This document shows, in pieces, positions 1 to 7,453 of a stretch of DNA of 9,459 bases (position 1 is its first letter; each line of letters starts with the position of its first letter). Position numbers and translations under genes: made by a program. This DNA is from Helicobacteraceae bacterium (GTDB lineage Bacteria > Campylobacterota > Campylobacteria > Campylobacterales > Helicobacteraceae). The notes beneath the pieces were generated by a model, which worked only from the letters and a program-made list of their open reading frames with translations, was not told where the DNA came from and made no database searches. The DNA lies in NCBI GenBank assembly GCA_029258405.1, contig JARHYY010000143.1, positions 1 to 9,459 of the forward strand, in the 5' to 3' direction.

Positions 1-104
1 TTAAGAACTGCTAATGCTATATCTTTAGCACTTAAATTTTTAAGTGAGCCACCAAAGCTTCCAATAGCACTTCGCTTAGCACTCACTATAACAACATTTT
101 TCAT
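1..104 (-). CDS. Thiolase (acetyl-CoA acetyltransferase family), N-terminal part, cut by window edge
   Basis: Only the first 34 codons lie in the window; the rest continues beyond position 1. The translation begins MKNVVIVSAKRSAIGSF and continues GGSLKNLSAKDIALAVL. This matches the start of degradative and biosynthetic thiolases, whose first beta strand and helix carry the pattern VIVxAxRTPIGxFxGxL. Here the usual R-T-P is R-S-A (residues 11-13). The family joins or cleaves acetoacetyl-CoA using two catalytic Cys and one His, all of which lie outside the window, so neither activity nor direction can be judged. The ATG at 104-102 is supported by an AAGGAG Shine-Dalgarno sequence ten bases upstream. 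The gene lies downstream of the BioV-like gene on the same strand, but a 140-bp gap with its own -10 box suggests separate transcription. The family call is fairly sure; the exact subfamily (atoB, phaA or fadA type) is not. Confidence 0.8.
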   Translation of the reverse strand, partial: MKNVVIVSAKRSAIGSFGGSLKNLSAKDIALAVL

Positions 105-114
105 TATGGGCTTT

Positions 115-155
115 CTCCTTGTACTTTATAGTTGAAACTATTCTCTCGTATTATA
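115..155 (-). promoter_or_regulatory. Probable promoter and ribosome binding site of the thiolase gene
   Basis: On the minus strand a perfect TATAAT lies at 155-150, followed by a leader of about 39 nt and a strong AAGGAG at 120-115. A start of transcription near 143 is inferred. No -35 box is recognisable, which is usual for epsilonproteobacterial sigma-70 promoters. The leader holds a small inverted repeat, ATAGT-tgaa-ACTAT, at 128-141, directly after the predicted transcription start. Confidence 0.5.
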
Positions 156-244
156 AAAAATAAATATGAACTCTATGTATTATTTTATTAAAAATATAAC
201 CCTTTTTAAACATTTTGTTACATTGCGATACAAATACAAAAAAA

Positions 245-769
245 CTATACAAGAAAATGTCCAGCATTTTGAAATATGAAAATGCGTTGGCTTAAAGGAT
301 AAAAAAAATCAAAAGCTGCTTGTATATTTATAAGAGTATCTTTTTGCCCTAAAAATATTTCAATAATAATATTCCTTTGTTGTAAATAGAGCAAATCTTT
401 AGGGCTAAAAAAATAATAAATCATTTTTTTTAACTCTTCAACCGAAGGGGTATAGATAAATGAGCTTAGTGCTATGGGGGAAGTTGGATAGAAATTGTGT
501 ATATATTTTTGAGGGTGAGATTTAAAGAGCTTAAGTTGTTGTTCTTTGAATATAGGGTTTTTATCATGAAAAAATGCTGGAGAGAGTAAAGATATTTTAC
601 GGATTCTCTTTGTAGTGCTTATAGCATAGTCAATAGCCCTTTGTGCCCCATAGTTAAAAGCTATAATATCATAAACTCTATTAATTTCTATAATTTTTGA
701 ATGTTGTAAATGAGAAAAAACCTCCCATTCATTACAAAGCCCAAAACCGCTAAAATATGTTGCCATCAT
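245..769 (-). CDS. bioV: BioV-like pimeloyl-ACP methyl ester esterase homolog, nucleophile Ser replaced by Asn
   Basis: The 174-residue protein resembles the small alpha/beta hydrolases called BioV in Helicobacter and Campylobacter, which release pimeloyl-ACP from its methyl ester in biotin precursor synthesis. Visible family features are the N-terminal oxyanion-type loop FSGFG (6-10), the nucleophile-elbow region AFNYGA (37-42), LLSPAFF in the middle, the acid loop LGQKD with Asp144, and the C-terminal AGH with His171. In the elbow, where the family and the fold expect F-S-x-G-A, residue 39 is Asn (AAC at 655-653), so the classical Ser-His-Asp triad is incomplete. The ORF is otherwise full length with no stop or frameshift. 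Two adjacent ATG codons (769 and 766) could start it; a weak AAGAGA lies nine bases before the first. The start lies inside the end of tgt with a 20-nt overlap, so co-transcription and coupled translation are likely. Family membership is inferred from motif layout; whether it is still an esterase is open. Confidence 0.68.
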   Translation of the reverse strand: MMATYFSGFGLCNEWEVFSHLQHSKIIEINRVYDIIAFNYGAQRAIDYAISTTKRIRKISLLSPAFFHDKNPIFKEQQLKLFKSHPQKYIHNFYPTSPIALSSFIYTPSVEELKKMIYYFFSPKDLLYLQQRNIIIEIFLGQKDTLINIQAAFDFFYPLSQRIFIFQNAGHFLV

Positions 770-1904
770 ATTGTGGAATCTCTTTTGCTCTTTTTGTGTA
801 AAATTCTTGCCTGAATGTAATAAATGTGTTATTCAAAATAGCTTTTCTTGCTTGTTTCATAAGGTTTAAATAATAATAAAGATTATGCAACGAAGCAAGA
901 CGGTAGTATGTAATTTCTTTTGAGCGAAAAAGATGATTGAGATAGGCTAATGAATGATGAGTGCATGTATAGCAGCTGCAAGTTTCATCAATAGGCTTAT
1001 CAGCCGTTTTAAAAACAGATGATTTTATAGAGATTTTACCAAAGCTGGTAAATAATGTGCCATTTCTTGCATTCCTTGTAGGCATCACACAATCAAACAT
1101 ATCAATTCCTTGATGAATGCCTTCAATAATATCTTCAGGTGTGCCAACGCCCATAAGGTAACGGGGCTTTTGTGCAGGCATGAAATCAGTAGTATAGGCA
1201 ATGGTTTCATACATGGAGGTATTTTCTTCACCTACAGCAAGCCCCCCAATAGCATAGCCATCAAAAGGTAACGATGTGAGAGCGTTTGCACTTTGTATGC
1301 GTAATTGCTTATTTGTACCACCTTGTATAATGGCAAAAATGGCATTTTGAATGGGATTGAGCTGTTTTTGTGTTTGATGATATTTAATAGATTCCTCAGC
1401 CCATCTGCTTGTGTTATCAACCGAAGTTTGCAACCTTTCATGATGAGCTGGCAGTCCAACAAGATCATCAAGAATCATCATAATATCACTATTGAGTGCA
1501 TATTGAATATCAAGTACCTTTTGAGGTGTAAAAAGATGCCTTGAGCCATCAATGTGGCTTTTAAAAAGAATGCCATCCTGCTTATGTTGTGTATTGTGTG
1601 AAAGACTGAATGCCTGAAAACCTCCGCTATCTGTTAAGAAGCTATGAGGAAACTTGCTAAATCCATGTAAGCCTCCAAGTTTTGCAATAGTTTTCTCTCC
1701 CGGTCTAAGATAGAGGTGATAGGTATTTGCTAAGATAATAGAAGCACCAAGAGCAAGCATATCGCTAGAATCAAGGGATTTAATGGTTGCTTGTGTGCCA
1801 ACAGGCATAAAAACAGGGGTTTTTATGGTGCTATGAGCTGTAGTAATATGCAAAGCCCTTGCTTTAGTATGGTTTATAGAGCTGTATTCTAATATAGTAT
1901 TCAT
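750..1904 (-). CDS. tgt: tRNA-guanine transglycosylase (queuosine pathway)
   Basis: This enzyme exchanges guanine at wobble position 34 of tRNAs with GUN anticodons for a 7-deazaguanine base (preQ1 in most bacteria), an early tRNA-level step of queuosine synthesis in the cytoplasm. The 384 residues are close to the usual 370-380. Visible motifs are TDSGGFQ with general base Asp92, IQGG (Gln194), GGLAVGE (220-226), GIDMFDCVMPTRNARNG with nucleophile Asp271, and the zinc site Cys309-x-Cys311-xx-Cys314 plus His340. These correspond to Asp102, Gln203, Asp280 and the Cys302/304/307-His333 site of the Zymomonas enzyme. The pocket stretch reads LDDLV (145-149) where many bacterial enzymes have FDECT, so the Cys158 equivalent is Leu148. 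The ATG at 1904 is preceded by TTAAAGG (1916-1910) at a five-base spacing. The gene is divergent from the 2029-9143 operon and probably heads a two-gene unit with the BioV-like gene. Confidence 0.96.
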   Translation of the reverse strand: MNTILEYSSINHTKARALHITTAHSTIKTPVFMPVGTQATIKSLDSSDMLALGASIILANTYHLYLRPGEKTIAKLGGLHGFSKFPHSFLTDSGGFQAFSLSHNTQHKQDGILFKSHIDGSRHLFTPQKVLDIQYALNSDIMMILDDLVGLPAHHERLQTSVDNTSRWAEESIKYHQTQKQLNPIQNAIFAIIQGGTNKQLRIQSANALTSLPFDGYAIGGLAVGEENTSMYETIAYTTDFMPAQKPRYLMGVGTPEDIIEGIHQGIDMFDCVMPTRNARNGTLFTSFGKISIKSSVFKTADKPIDETCSCYTCTHHSLAYLNHLFRSKEITYYRLASLHNLYYYLNLMKQARKAILNNTFITFRQEFYTKRAKEIPQYDGNIF

Positions 1905-1909
1905 GATAG

Positions 1910-1936
1910 CCTTTAAAGCAAAACCTTATTTTATCA
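1910..1936 (-). promoter_or_regulatory. Probable tgt promoter (extended -10) and ribosome binding site
   Basis: The minus strand reads TGATAAAAT at 1936-1928, which is a TG-N extended -10 followed by TAAAAT. It would place transcription start near 1921 and give a short leader of about 17 nt to the ATG at 1904. TTAAAGG at 1916-1910 is the ribosome binding site. The leader is too short for a preQ1 riboswitch, and none is visible. Confidence 0.5.
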
Positions 1937-1954
1937 GAGTTTTGCATAATTTAA

Positions 1955-1963
1955 TGTTATAAT
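1955..1963 (+). promoter_or_regulatory. Probable promoter of the five-gene operon (extended -10)
   Basis: The plus strand shows TGTTATAAT, a TG-N extended -10 with a perfect TATAAT at 1958-1963. Predicted transcription start is near 1970, leaving a leader of about 59 nt before the ATG at 2029. No convincing -35 box is seen, as expected in this group. It is the best promoter candidate for the whole 2029-9143 gene series, because later genes are separated by at most 15 nt. Confidence 0.6.
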
Positions 1964-2028
1964 ATATAAATGAATTCTAAGAGTATGTAAGACATTAAAA
2001 TAATTATATAAATTGAGCTAAAGGTTTT

Positions 2029-3444
2029 ATGTTGAAAAAAATTTTACTTGTGCTTGAGGGTAGGGTTGCTGAAGATTTTCTGCGTAATTTGCTTATACGA
2101 AGCAATCCACATAATAGCTATATTACTGTCTCTAATGAAAAGAGCATTATTACTCTATTGCGGCACCAAGAAGAATTTGAGTTTCATTGTTTTGATCCTA
2201 CATCTGCATTTAAGCTCATACCATTATTGTCAAAAGAAATTTTAGATGCCTTCATTATTCTTGAAAACAAAAAAGAAGGCAAAGAAGTTTATCGCCTTTT
2301 GCGACATTATTCTCAACGCATGTCTATTATCCTCTTAGGTGAGCATCAACAAAATAATGATGCAAATCTTACTATCATCACCGAAACTCCTCTTGTAGCT
2401 GCTCATTTTATTGAGAGGGTTCCAAATATTCCTATGATAGCCAAAGATATTGGCTTAGGAGATGGGGAAATCATGCAAGTGAATATCCCTTTTGGAAGCT
2501 CTTTTGCATATCGCTCTATTGGTTCTATTTTGCAAAACAATTGGAAAATAGTTTCTGTCTATCGCGATGGCAAAATGATGCTTGCTAAATATTCTCTTAT
2601 TTTGAAGCCTAATGATGCTTTGCTTATGGTTGGTGAACCTGAAGTTTTACTTGAGATTCATCGTAGCATTAATGAAGAATTGGGTCAATTTCCTTTTCCA
2701 TTTGGTAAAAATCTTGTGCTCTATTGCGACTGCCATTATGAAAATGAAAATGAGGTTGATATATCCATTCAGGAATCTTTATATATCCATAAAAATTTTA
2801 AAGGAAAAAAGCTTTATATACGCATCATCCATCCACAGAACCCTACAAGAATTGAATCTATTAGAAAACTTGAAAAAGACGATATTGATGTAACTGTTCA
2901 ATATCATTCCATGCCTTTAAATAAAATTATAGAATCAGATAAAAATACGCTTAGTAGCGGCTTAGTTATCATAAAAAATCATTTATTTATGCAAACACGG
3001 ATAAGAAAGACGATTAACCGTCTTAATATCCCTGTGCTTAGTCTTGGTAATGGAGATATTCAGCATTTAAAAGGCTGTAGCGTGTTGCTTGGAGATAATA
3101 CTCAAGAGGGTGAAAAAATTTCTTCTATCGCATTTGATGTTGCTTCGCAACTTAGGCAGCCTTTAATCTTATATGATTTTGCTCCTGATTTGCATTATCA
3201 TATACAAAGCATTGAGCATTATGAAAGCATGGCAAAGGTGTTTAATTCTAAACTAGAAGTTATTACCACAGATATGGAAAACCCTATTCTCTGGCTTATG
3301 AGGCATCCAGATATTTTAGGTATTTTTCCATTTACAAGAGATATGGCAAAGAGACATTTTTTTACACCCCTCACAACCAATCTCAATAAATTAAGCTTGC
3401 ATCTCATAACTTCTCACAAGCTTTATATACCCATCACAAAGTAG
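2029..3444 (+). CDS. Soluble TrkA-type protein with RCK_C domain, function unknown
   Basis: The 471-residue protein has no signal peptide or membrane segment. Residues 1-130 look like an RCK_N/TrkA-N Rossmann-type region (KKILLVLEGRVAEDFL, then alternating strands), but the first loop is E-G-R-V-A rather than a full GxGxxG, so nucleotide binding is uncertain. Residues 145-212 fit a TrkA-C/RCK_C domain: GEIMQVNIPFGSSF, a helix, VSVYRDGKMM, and the closing LKPNDALLMVGEPE. Such domains usually bind a small ligand or ion and gate a transporter. Residues 225-471 are less familiar. The segment CSVLLGDNTQEGEKISSIAFDVASQL looks like a universal-stress-protein-like strand-helix unit, which is inference only. 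An ATG preceded by TAAAGG (2019-2024) sets the start. It is the first operon gene, eight bases before aroB and two genes before a mechanosensitive channel, hinting at an ion or osmotic link. I recall the H. pylori homolog as an uncharacterised gene. Confidence 0.85.
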   Translation: MLKKILLVLEGRVAEDFLRNLLIRSNPHNSYITVSNEKSIITLLRHQEEFEFHCFDPTSAFKLIPLLSKEILDAFIILENKKEGKEVYRLLRHYSQRMSIILLGEHQQNNDANLTIITETPLVAAHFIERVPNIPMIAKDIGLGDGEIMQVNIPFGSSFAYRSIGSILQNNWKIVSVYRDGKMMLAKYSLILKPNDALLMVGEPEVLLEIHRSINEELGQFPFPFGKNLVLYCDCHYENENEVDISIQESLYIHKNFKGKKLYIRIIHPQNPTRIESIRKLEKDDIDVTVQYHSMPLNKIIESDKNTLSSGLVIIKNHLFMQTRIRKTINRLNIPVLSLGNGDIQHLKGCSVLLGDNTQEGEKISSIAFDVASQLRQPLILYDFAPDLHYHIQSIEHYESMAKVFNSKLEVITTDMENPILWLMRHPDILGIFPFTRDMAKRHFFTPLTTNLNKLSLHLITSHKLYIPITK

Positions 3445-3452
3445 GACAATTT

Positions 3453-4499
3453 ATGCTCACACTCAATATAGATACCAAGCAAAGACATTATCCCATTTAT
3501 TGCGGACCAATTCCAGATTATCTTGAGTTTAAAAGTAAAGTTTTATTAGTTACAGACAGTAAGGTTGCTGCATTGCATTTGAGTGCATTGATGCCAAAAA
3601 TTAAAGCAAAGGCTTGTTATATTTGTGTTATACAAGAAGGCGAGAGCAATAAAAATATGCGTAGTATAGAGCATATTCTCAATATGGCTTTTCACCATCG
3701 TCTTGATAGGCACTCTACCATGATAGCCTTAGGGGGAGGTGTTATTGGCGATATGGTTGGTTTTGCTTCAGGCATTTTTATGCGAGGGATTGATTTTGTG
3801 CAAATCCCTACAACACTTCTAGCACAAGTTGATGCGAGCATAGGAGGTAAAACCGGGATAAATAATGATTATGGCAAAAATCTTGTTGGGCTTTTTCATC
3901 AGCCAAATAGTGTATATGTAGATACATTTTTTCTTAAAACCCTAAGCACAAGAGAGAGCAATGCGGGCATAGCGGAGATCATTAAAATAGCAGCGACTTT
4001 TGATGAAGTTTTTTTTAAATGGCTTGAGGAATATACATTGGACACAGAAGAGCATCTTATGAAAGCTATTGTTAATGCTATAGAAATCAAAAAGAAAGTT
4101 GTCCAACAAGATACTAAAGAATTGGGCATGCGAGCAGCTTTAAATTATGGGCATACTTTTGGGCATGTTATAGAAAAAGAAAGCGGATATGGCTATTACC
4201 TTCATGGAGAAGCAGTTAGCATAGGTATAGTAATGGCTAATCAATTAGCTCTAAGTTTAGGTTGTCTCAAACAGGAGGAAGAAAAGAGGATTAAACATCT
4301 CCTTAAGAAAAATGATTTACCAATTTGTTATAGAATAAAAAATATAGAGACTTTTTATGATTCTTTATTCTTGGATAAAAAAAGCGAAAACTCTAAGATT
4401 AAATTTGTTTTACCCAAGGGTATTGGAGATTTTCTATTTTATAGCGATTTTTCTAAGGCAGAAATTATGAGGGTATTGGAGGAATTTTGCAAAGATTAA
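3453..4499 (+). CDS. aroB: 3-dehydroquinate synthase
   Basis: AroB converts DAHP to 3-dehydroquinate, the second step of the shikimate pathway to aromatic amino acids, folate and quinones; it needs NAD+ and a divalent metal. The 348 residues are the normal length. Seen in order are the NAD-binding glycine motif GGGVIGD (94-100), IPTTLLAQVDASIGGKTG (118-135), GKNLVG (141-146), GIAEIIK with metal ligand Glu175, NYGHTFGH with metal ligand His234, HGEAV with ligand His251, and the C-terminal DKK...VLPKGIG signature. These match the E. coli ligands Glu184, His247 and His264. The ATG at 3453 follows AGGA (3443-3446), which overlaps the stop codon of the preceding gene. The 3' end overlaps the next gene by 13 nt. 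All catalytic features are present, so the enzyme should be functional. Confidence 0.98.
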   Translation: MLTLNIDTKQRHYPIYCGPIPDYLEFKSKVLLVTDSKVAALHLSALMPKIKAKACYICVIQEGESNKNMRSIEHILNMAFHHRLDRHSTMIALGGGVIGDMVGFASGIFMRGIDFVQIPTTLLAQVDASIGGKTGINNDYGKNLVGLFHQPNSVYVDTFFLKTLSTRESNAGIAEIIKIAATFDEVFFKWLEEYTLDTEEHLMKAIVNAIEIKKKVVQQDTKELGMRAALNYGHTFGHVIEKESGYGYYLHGEAVSIGIVMANQLALSLGCLKQEEEKRIKHLLKKNDLPICYRIKNIETFYDSLFLDKKSENSKIKFVLPKGIGDFLFYSDFSKAEIMRVLEEFCKD

Positions 4500-6160
4500 T
4501 CATTGTATTTTTTGTATCTTATTTTTTATATGCTCAAGATACAAATTCAATAGATTCTAAAAATATCAAAGACAATACAGAGCAGCAGAGCCTTGCAAAA
4601 TCTTCTTCTCAATTACTCTCACAAAGTCAAATTCTTATGCGGCTCAAAGATATTGATCATTATCTCAATGATACAAATAATAGTTGGATGAAAAAATACT
4701 CTAATTACAGGGCGTATTATGATGTAAGTTCAGAGCTTGATGTAGAAAAACAAGAAATTGCCATGCTTAAAGAATTGCCATCATCAGTGGAAACACAGAC
4801 AAAAATAGCATCACTTGAACGAAAAATAGAAACACTAGAAGCCCAAAAAAAACTACTTTTAGCATATAAGGAAAACCCGTATAAAGAGCTCATTAATCCT
4901 GCTCAAGAAGAAGAGTTTGTCCCTCATATTACAAACCCCATACTTATTATTCAAGGATTTTCTTATATTAAACAACTTCGTCAAGAATATCAACGCTTAG
5001 AGAATAATTATGAAGCATTAAAGATACTTTTGCAAAAACTTAAAGACAAGATAACATTATTGGTATCACTTAAGGAATTTGCCTCTCAAGAAAATACCTT
5101 GGAAAATGATCGTTCTATCCAACGAGAAATACTTTCTACTAAACATATTTTAGACGAGCTTGAAGCTACTAAAAATATCTTTAGTACAACATTAAGCCTT
5201 TATGAGAAAAAAGTTGATGAGCAGATACAAGAACTAACCTTGCAAATCAAAGAGCAAATTGTTAAAGGAATGATTGTTGGTTTTGTTTTAGTGCTATCTA
5301 TCTTAGTTGCTTTTTTAATGAAGCTTGCCATCAGAAAGTATATTACAGATAATGAGCGTGCCTATACAATGAGTAAAATTATTAATGTAGTTAATCTCTC
5401 GCTCATTGTCTTGATTCTCTTGTTTGCCTATCTTGAAAATGTTTCTTATGTTATTACTGTGCTTGGTTTTGCCTCTGCTGGCTTGGCAATCGCTATGAAA
5501 GACTTGTTTATGTCTGTTTTGGGATGGATTGTTATTGTGGTTGGTGGCACAATTCATGTAGGCGATAGAATCCGTCTTGTTAAAGATGGGGAAACTTATA
5601 TAGGCGATGTTCTTGATGTTTCTGTGCTAAGAATTACATTGCATGAAGGAATTACCTTATTGAGCTATGCAGAGCATAGACGAGCAGGAAGGATTGTTTT
5701 TGTGCCTAATAATTTCATTTTTACAACTATGATAGCTAATTATACGCATGGGAGCATGAAGACTGTTTGGGATGGCATTGATATTACCATCACTTTTGAT
5801 TCAAATTATAAGAAAATGATGCAAATTTGCTTGGATATTGCTAAGCATTATGCTAAGGGCTATACTGACATAACACGAAAGCAGCTCAACCTTTTGCGCG
5901 ACCGTTATTCTCTTCGTAATACCAATGTAGAGCCAAAAGTTTTTAGCATGATTGAACCAAATGGAATGAGAATTTCTTTATGGTATCAAACCAATGCGTA
6001 CGCTGCATTACCATTAAGAAGCACTATTTCAGGAGAAATTATTGACACTATCAAAAACGAAAAGGATATTAAAATAGCCTATCCAACTACAACGGTGCGT
6101 TCGGAGAACACATGTATTACAGATGGAAGTATTCCTCCGCATACCAATGGGATAATATAA
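4487..6160 (+). CDS. MscS-family mechanosensitive ion channel with large periplasmic N-terminal domain
   Basis: The 557-residue inner-membrane protein probably opens under membrane tension to release solutes in osmotic downshock. Residues 1-16 form a signal peptide (MQRLIIVFFVSYFLYA) with probable cleavage before QDT. Residues 40-255 are charged, largely helical and coiled-coil prone, and would be periplasmic. Predicted membrane helices are 261-283, 297-317 and 321-352. The last is the bipartite pore helix, with the small-residue run GFASAGLAIAMKD, followed by the beta domain VGDRIRLV (358-365) and VFVPNNFI (404-411), both typical of MscS. The C-terminal cytoplasmic domain runs to 557. The start codon is TTG at 4487, inside aroB, four bases after GGAGG (4478-4482); this start includes the full signal peptide, and no nearby ATG fits better. 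The extended form recalls the larger MscS paralogs (MscK/MscM type) rather than minimal MscS. The overlap suggests coupled translation with aroB. Confidence 0.9.
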   Translation: MQRLIIVFFVSYFLYAQDTNSIDSKNIKDNTEQQSLAKSSSQLLSQSQILMRLKDIDHYLNDTNNSWMKKYSNYRAYYDVSSELDVEKQEIAMLKELPSSVETQTKIASLERKIETLEAQKKLLLAYKENPYKELINPAQEEEFVPHITNPILIIQGFSYIKQLRQEYQRLENNYEALKILLQKLKDKITLLVSLKEFASQENTLENDRSIQREILSTKHILDELEATKNIFSTTLSLYEKKVDEQIQELTLQIKEQIVKGMIVGFVLVLSILVAFLMKLAIRKYITDNERAYTMSKIINVVNLSLIVLILLFAYLENVSYVITVLGFASAGLAIAMKDLFMSVLGWIVIVVGGTIHVGDRIRLVKDGETYIGDVLDVSVLRITLHEGITLLSYAEHRRAGRIVFVPNNFIFTTMIANYTHGSMKTVWDGIDITITFDSNYKKMMQICLDIAKHYAKGYTDITRKQLNLLRDRYSLRNTNVEPKVFSMIEPNGMRISLWYQTNAYAALPLRSTISGEIIDTIKNEKDIKIAYPTTTVRSENTCITDGSIPPHTNGII

Positions 6161-6175
6161 TGAAGGAGCATTTTG

Positions 6176-7453
6176 GTGAAAAAAGAATTTCATAATATGC
6201 CTAAAGTATTTTTTAAAACTTTTGGCTGTCGCACTAACACATTTGATACACAAATCATGCGTTCATGCCTTAAGGATTTCGCCTTGGCTAGTGATGAAGA
6301 ATGTGCTGACATTGTCATTGTTAATTCTTGTACAGTTACTGATGGGGCAGATAGTGGGGTGAGGAGCTATGTAAAAAAACTGCATAGAATGGGTAAAAAA
6401 ATATATTTTGCTGGCTGTGGAGTGCATACCCAAGGGAAAGAGCTTTATCAGCAAGGGTTTGTGTGTAGTGTGTTTTCGCATTCATTCAAAGAAGAAATTA
6501 ATGAACTTCTCCTTGAAAAACAAAGATTTTTTAAATGTGAAGAGTATTCTCAAAAAATTGATTCAACTCTTGTAGTAGAATTTATAGGTAAAAGTAGAGC
6601 TTTTATCAAAATCCAAGAAGGTTGCAATTTTGAATGCAGTTATTGTATTATACCTTATGTAAGAGGAGCAGCAAGATCACAAGATATGGACAAAGTATTG
6701 CAGCAAATTACATTGCTTTGTGAATATGGAATGAGTGAATTTGTTCTCACAGGAACAAATGTGGGAAGTTATGGCAAAGATAATAAGCCTTACTCTTTAT
6801 CTACGCTTATAGCCCAAATTGCTCAAATCAAAGGGGTTAAGAGAATACGAATAGGCTCTTTAGAGCCAAGTCAAATTGACTTTGCCTTTAAAGAATTGCT
6901 TGATGAACCTTTTATGGCAAGACATTTACATATCGCCTTGCAACATACAAGCAATACCATGCTTGAAATCATGAAAAGAAAAAATCGCTTTGAAAGCGAT
7001 AGAGATCTCTTTGAAGAAATCGCTCAAAAAGGTTATGCACTAGGGACTGATTATATAATAGGGCATCCGGGCGAAGATGATGCGATTTTTAATGAAGGTT
7101 TAAAAAACTTATCTTCTTTGCCACTCACTCACATTCATCCTTTTATTTATTCAAAACGAGAAGGAACATTATCAGCAACAATGCAACAACAATGCAGCAG
7201 AAAAACAGCCAAAGAGCATTTAAGTATAATTAAAGATATGGTAGAACACAATAATTTTTTATTCCGAAAAAAAATACAGGCACAAAAAATACCGCTTAAG
7301 GTTTTGATAGAGCATACTCAAAAAGGAGTGAGTAGTGGATTAGATCAATTTTTCAATAGAATAACTTTCTCTTCTGCCAAAAACCAAGCTGGAACATGGG
7401 TAGAAATAGAACATTATGATATAGAAAAAGGGGGCAACTGTGCAAAAATCTAA
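6176..7453 (+). CDS. mtaB: MtaB-type tRNA methylthiotransferase (t6A37 to ms2t6A37)
   Basis: This is a radical-SAM enzyme with two iron-sulfur clusters. The MtaB subgroup adds a methylthio group to C2 of t6A at position 37 of tRNAs reading ANN codons. Numbered from the GTG start, the N-terminal UPF0004 domain carries the three auxiliary-cluster cysteines: TFGCRTN (Cys18), NSCTVTD (Cys52) and AGCGVHT (Cys81). The radical-SAM motif is CNFECSYC (Cys150, 154, 157), followed by VLTGTNVGSYGKD and HIALQH. The C terminus from about residue 365 is a short TRAM-like region. FGCRTN and the overall sequence resemble what I remember of the H. pylori homolog and favour MtaB over MiaB or RimO. Start choice: AAGGAG (6163-6168) lies seven bases before GTG 6176. 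TTG 6173 is also in frame, and ATG 6197 would match the shorter start I recall for H. pylori but has no ribosome binding site. The 3' end overlaps the next gene by 14 nt. Confidence 0.9.
   Translation: MKKEFHNMPKVFFKTFGCRTNTFDTQIMRSCLKDFALASDEECADIVIVNSCTVTDGADSGVRSYVKKLHRMGKKIYFAGCGVHTQGKELYQQGFVCSVFSHSFKEEINELLLEKQRFFKCEEYSQKIDSTLVVEFIGKSRAFIKIQEGCNFECSYCIIPYVRGAARSQDMDKVLQQITLLCEYGMSEFVLTGTNVGSYGKDNKPYSLSTLIAQIAQIKGVKRIRIGSLEPSQIDFAFKELLDEPFMARHLHIALQHTSNTMLEIMKRKNRFESDRDLFEEIAQKGYALGTDYIIGHPGEDDAIFNEGLKNLSSLPLTHIHPFIYSKREGTLSATMQQQCSRKTAKEHLSIIKDMVEHNNFLFRKKIQAQKIPLKVLIEHTQKGVSSGLDQFFNRITFSSAKNQAGTWVEIEHYDIEKGGNCAKI

Noticed and set aside
213..240. Possible terminator hairpin after the BioV-like gene (TTTGTTAC...GATACAAA)
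   Set aside because: Only about five consecutive pairs form and they are A/T pairs; the stem is too weak to call.
1232..1544. Reading frames of 79 codons on both strands inside tgt
   Set aside because: They lie fully within a well-supported enzyme gene, have no ribosome binding site and no recognisable domain; they are frame shadows.
1905..2028. A preQ1 riboswitch or other structured leader between tgt and the divergent operon
   Set aside because: The predicted tgt leader is about 17 nt and no pseudoknot-like pattern is visible; the other leader shows no structured motif.
2048..2893. Reading frames of 65 and 93 codons in another plus-strand frame inside the RCK_C gene
   Set aside because: They overlap a long gene with domain structure and show no features of their own.
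6197..7453. ATG 6197 as the start of mtaB
   Set aside because: It would fit the shorter N terminus I recall for the H. pylori homolog but lacks a ribosome binding site, while GTG 6176 has AAGGAG at a good distance; the alternative remains possible.
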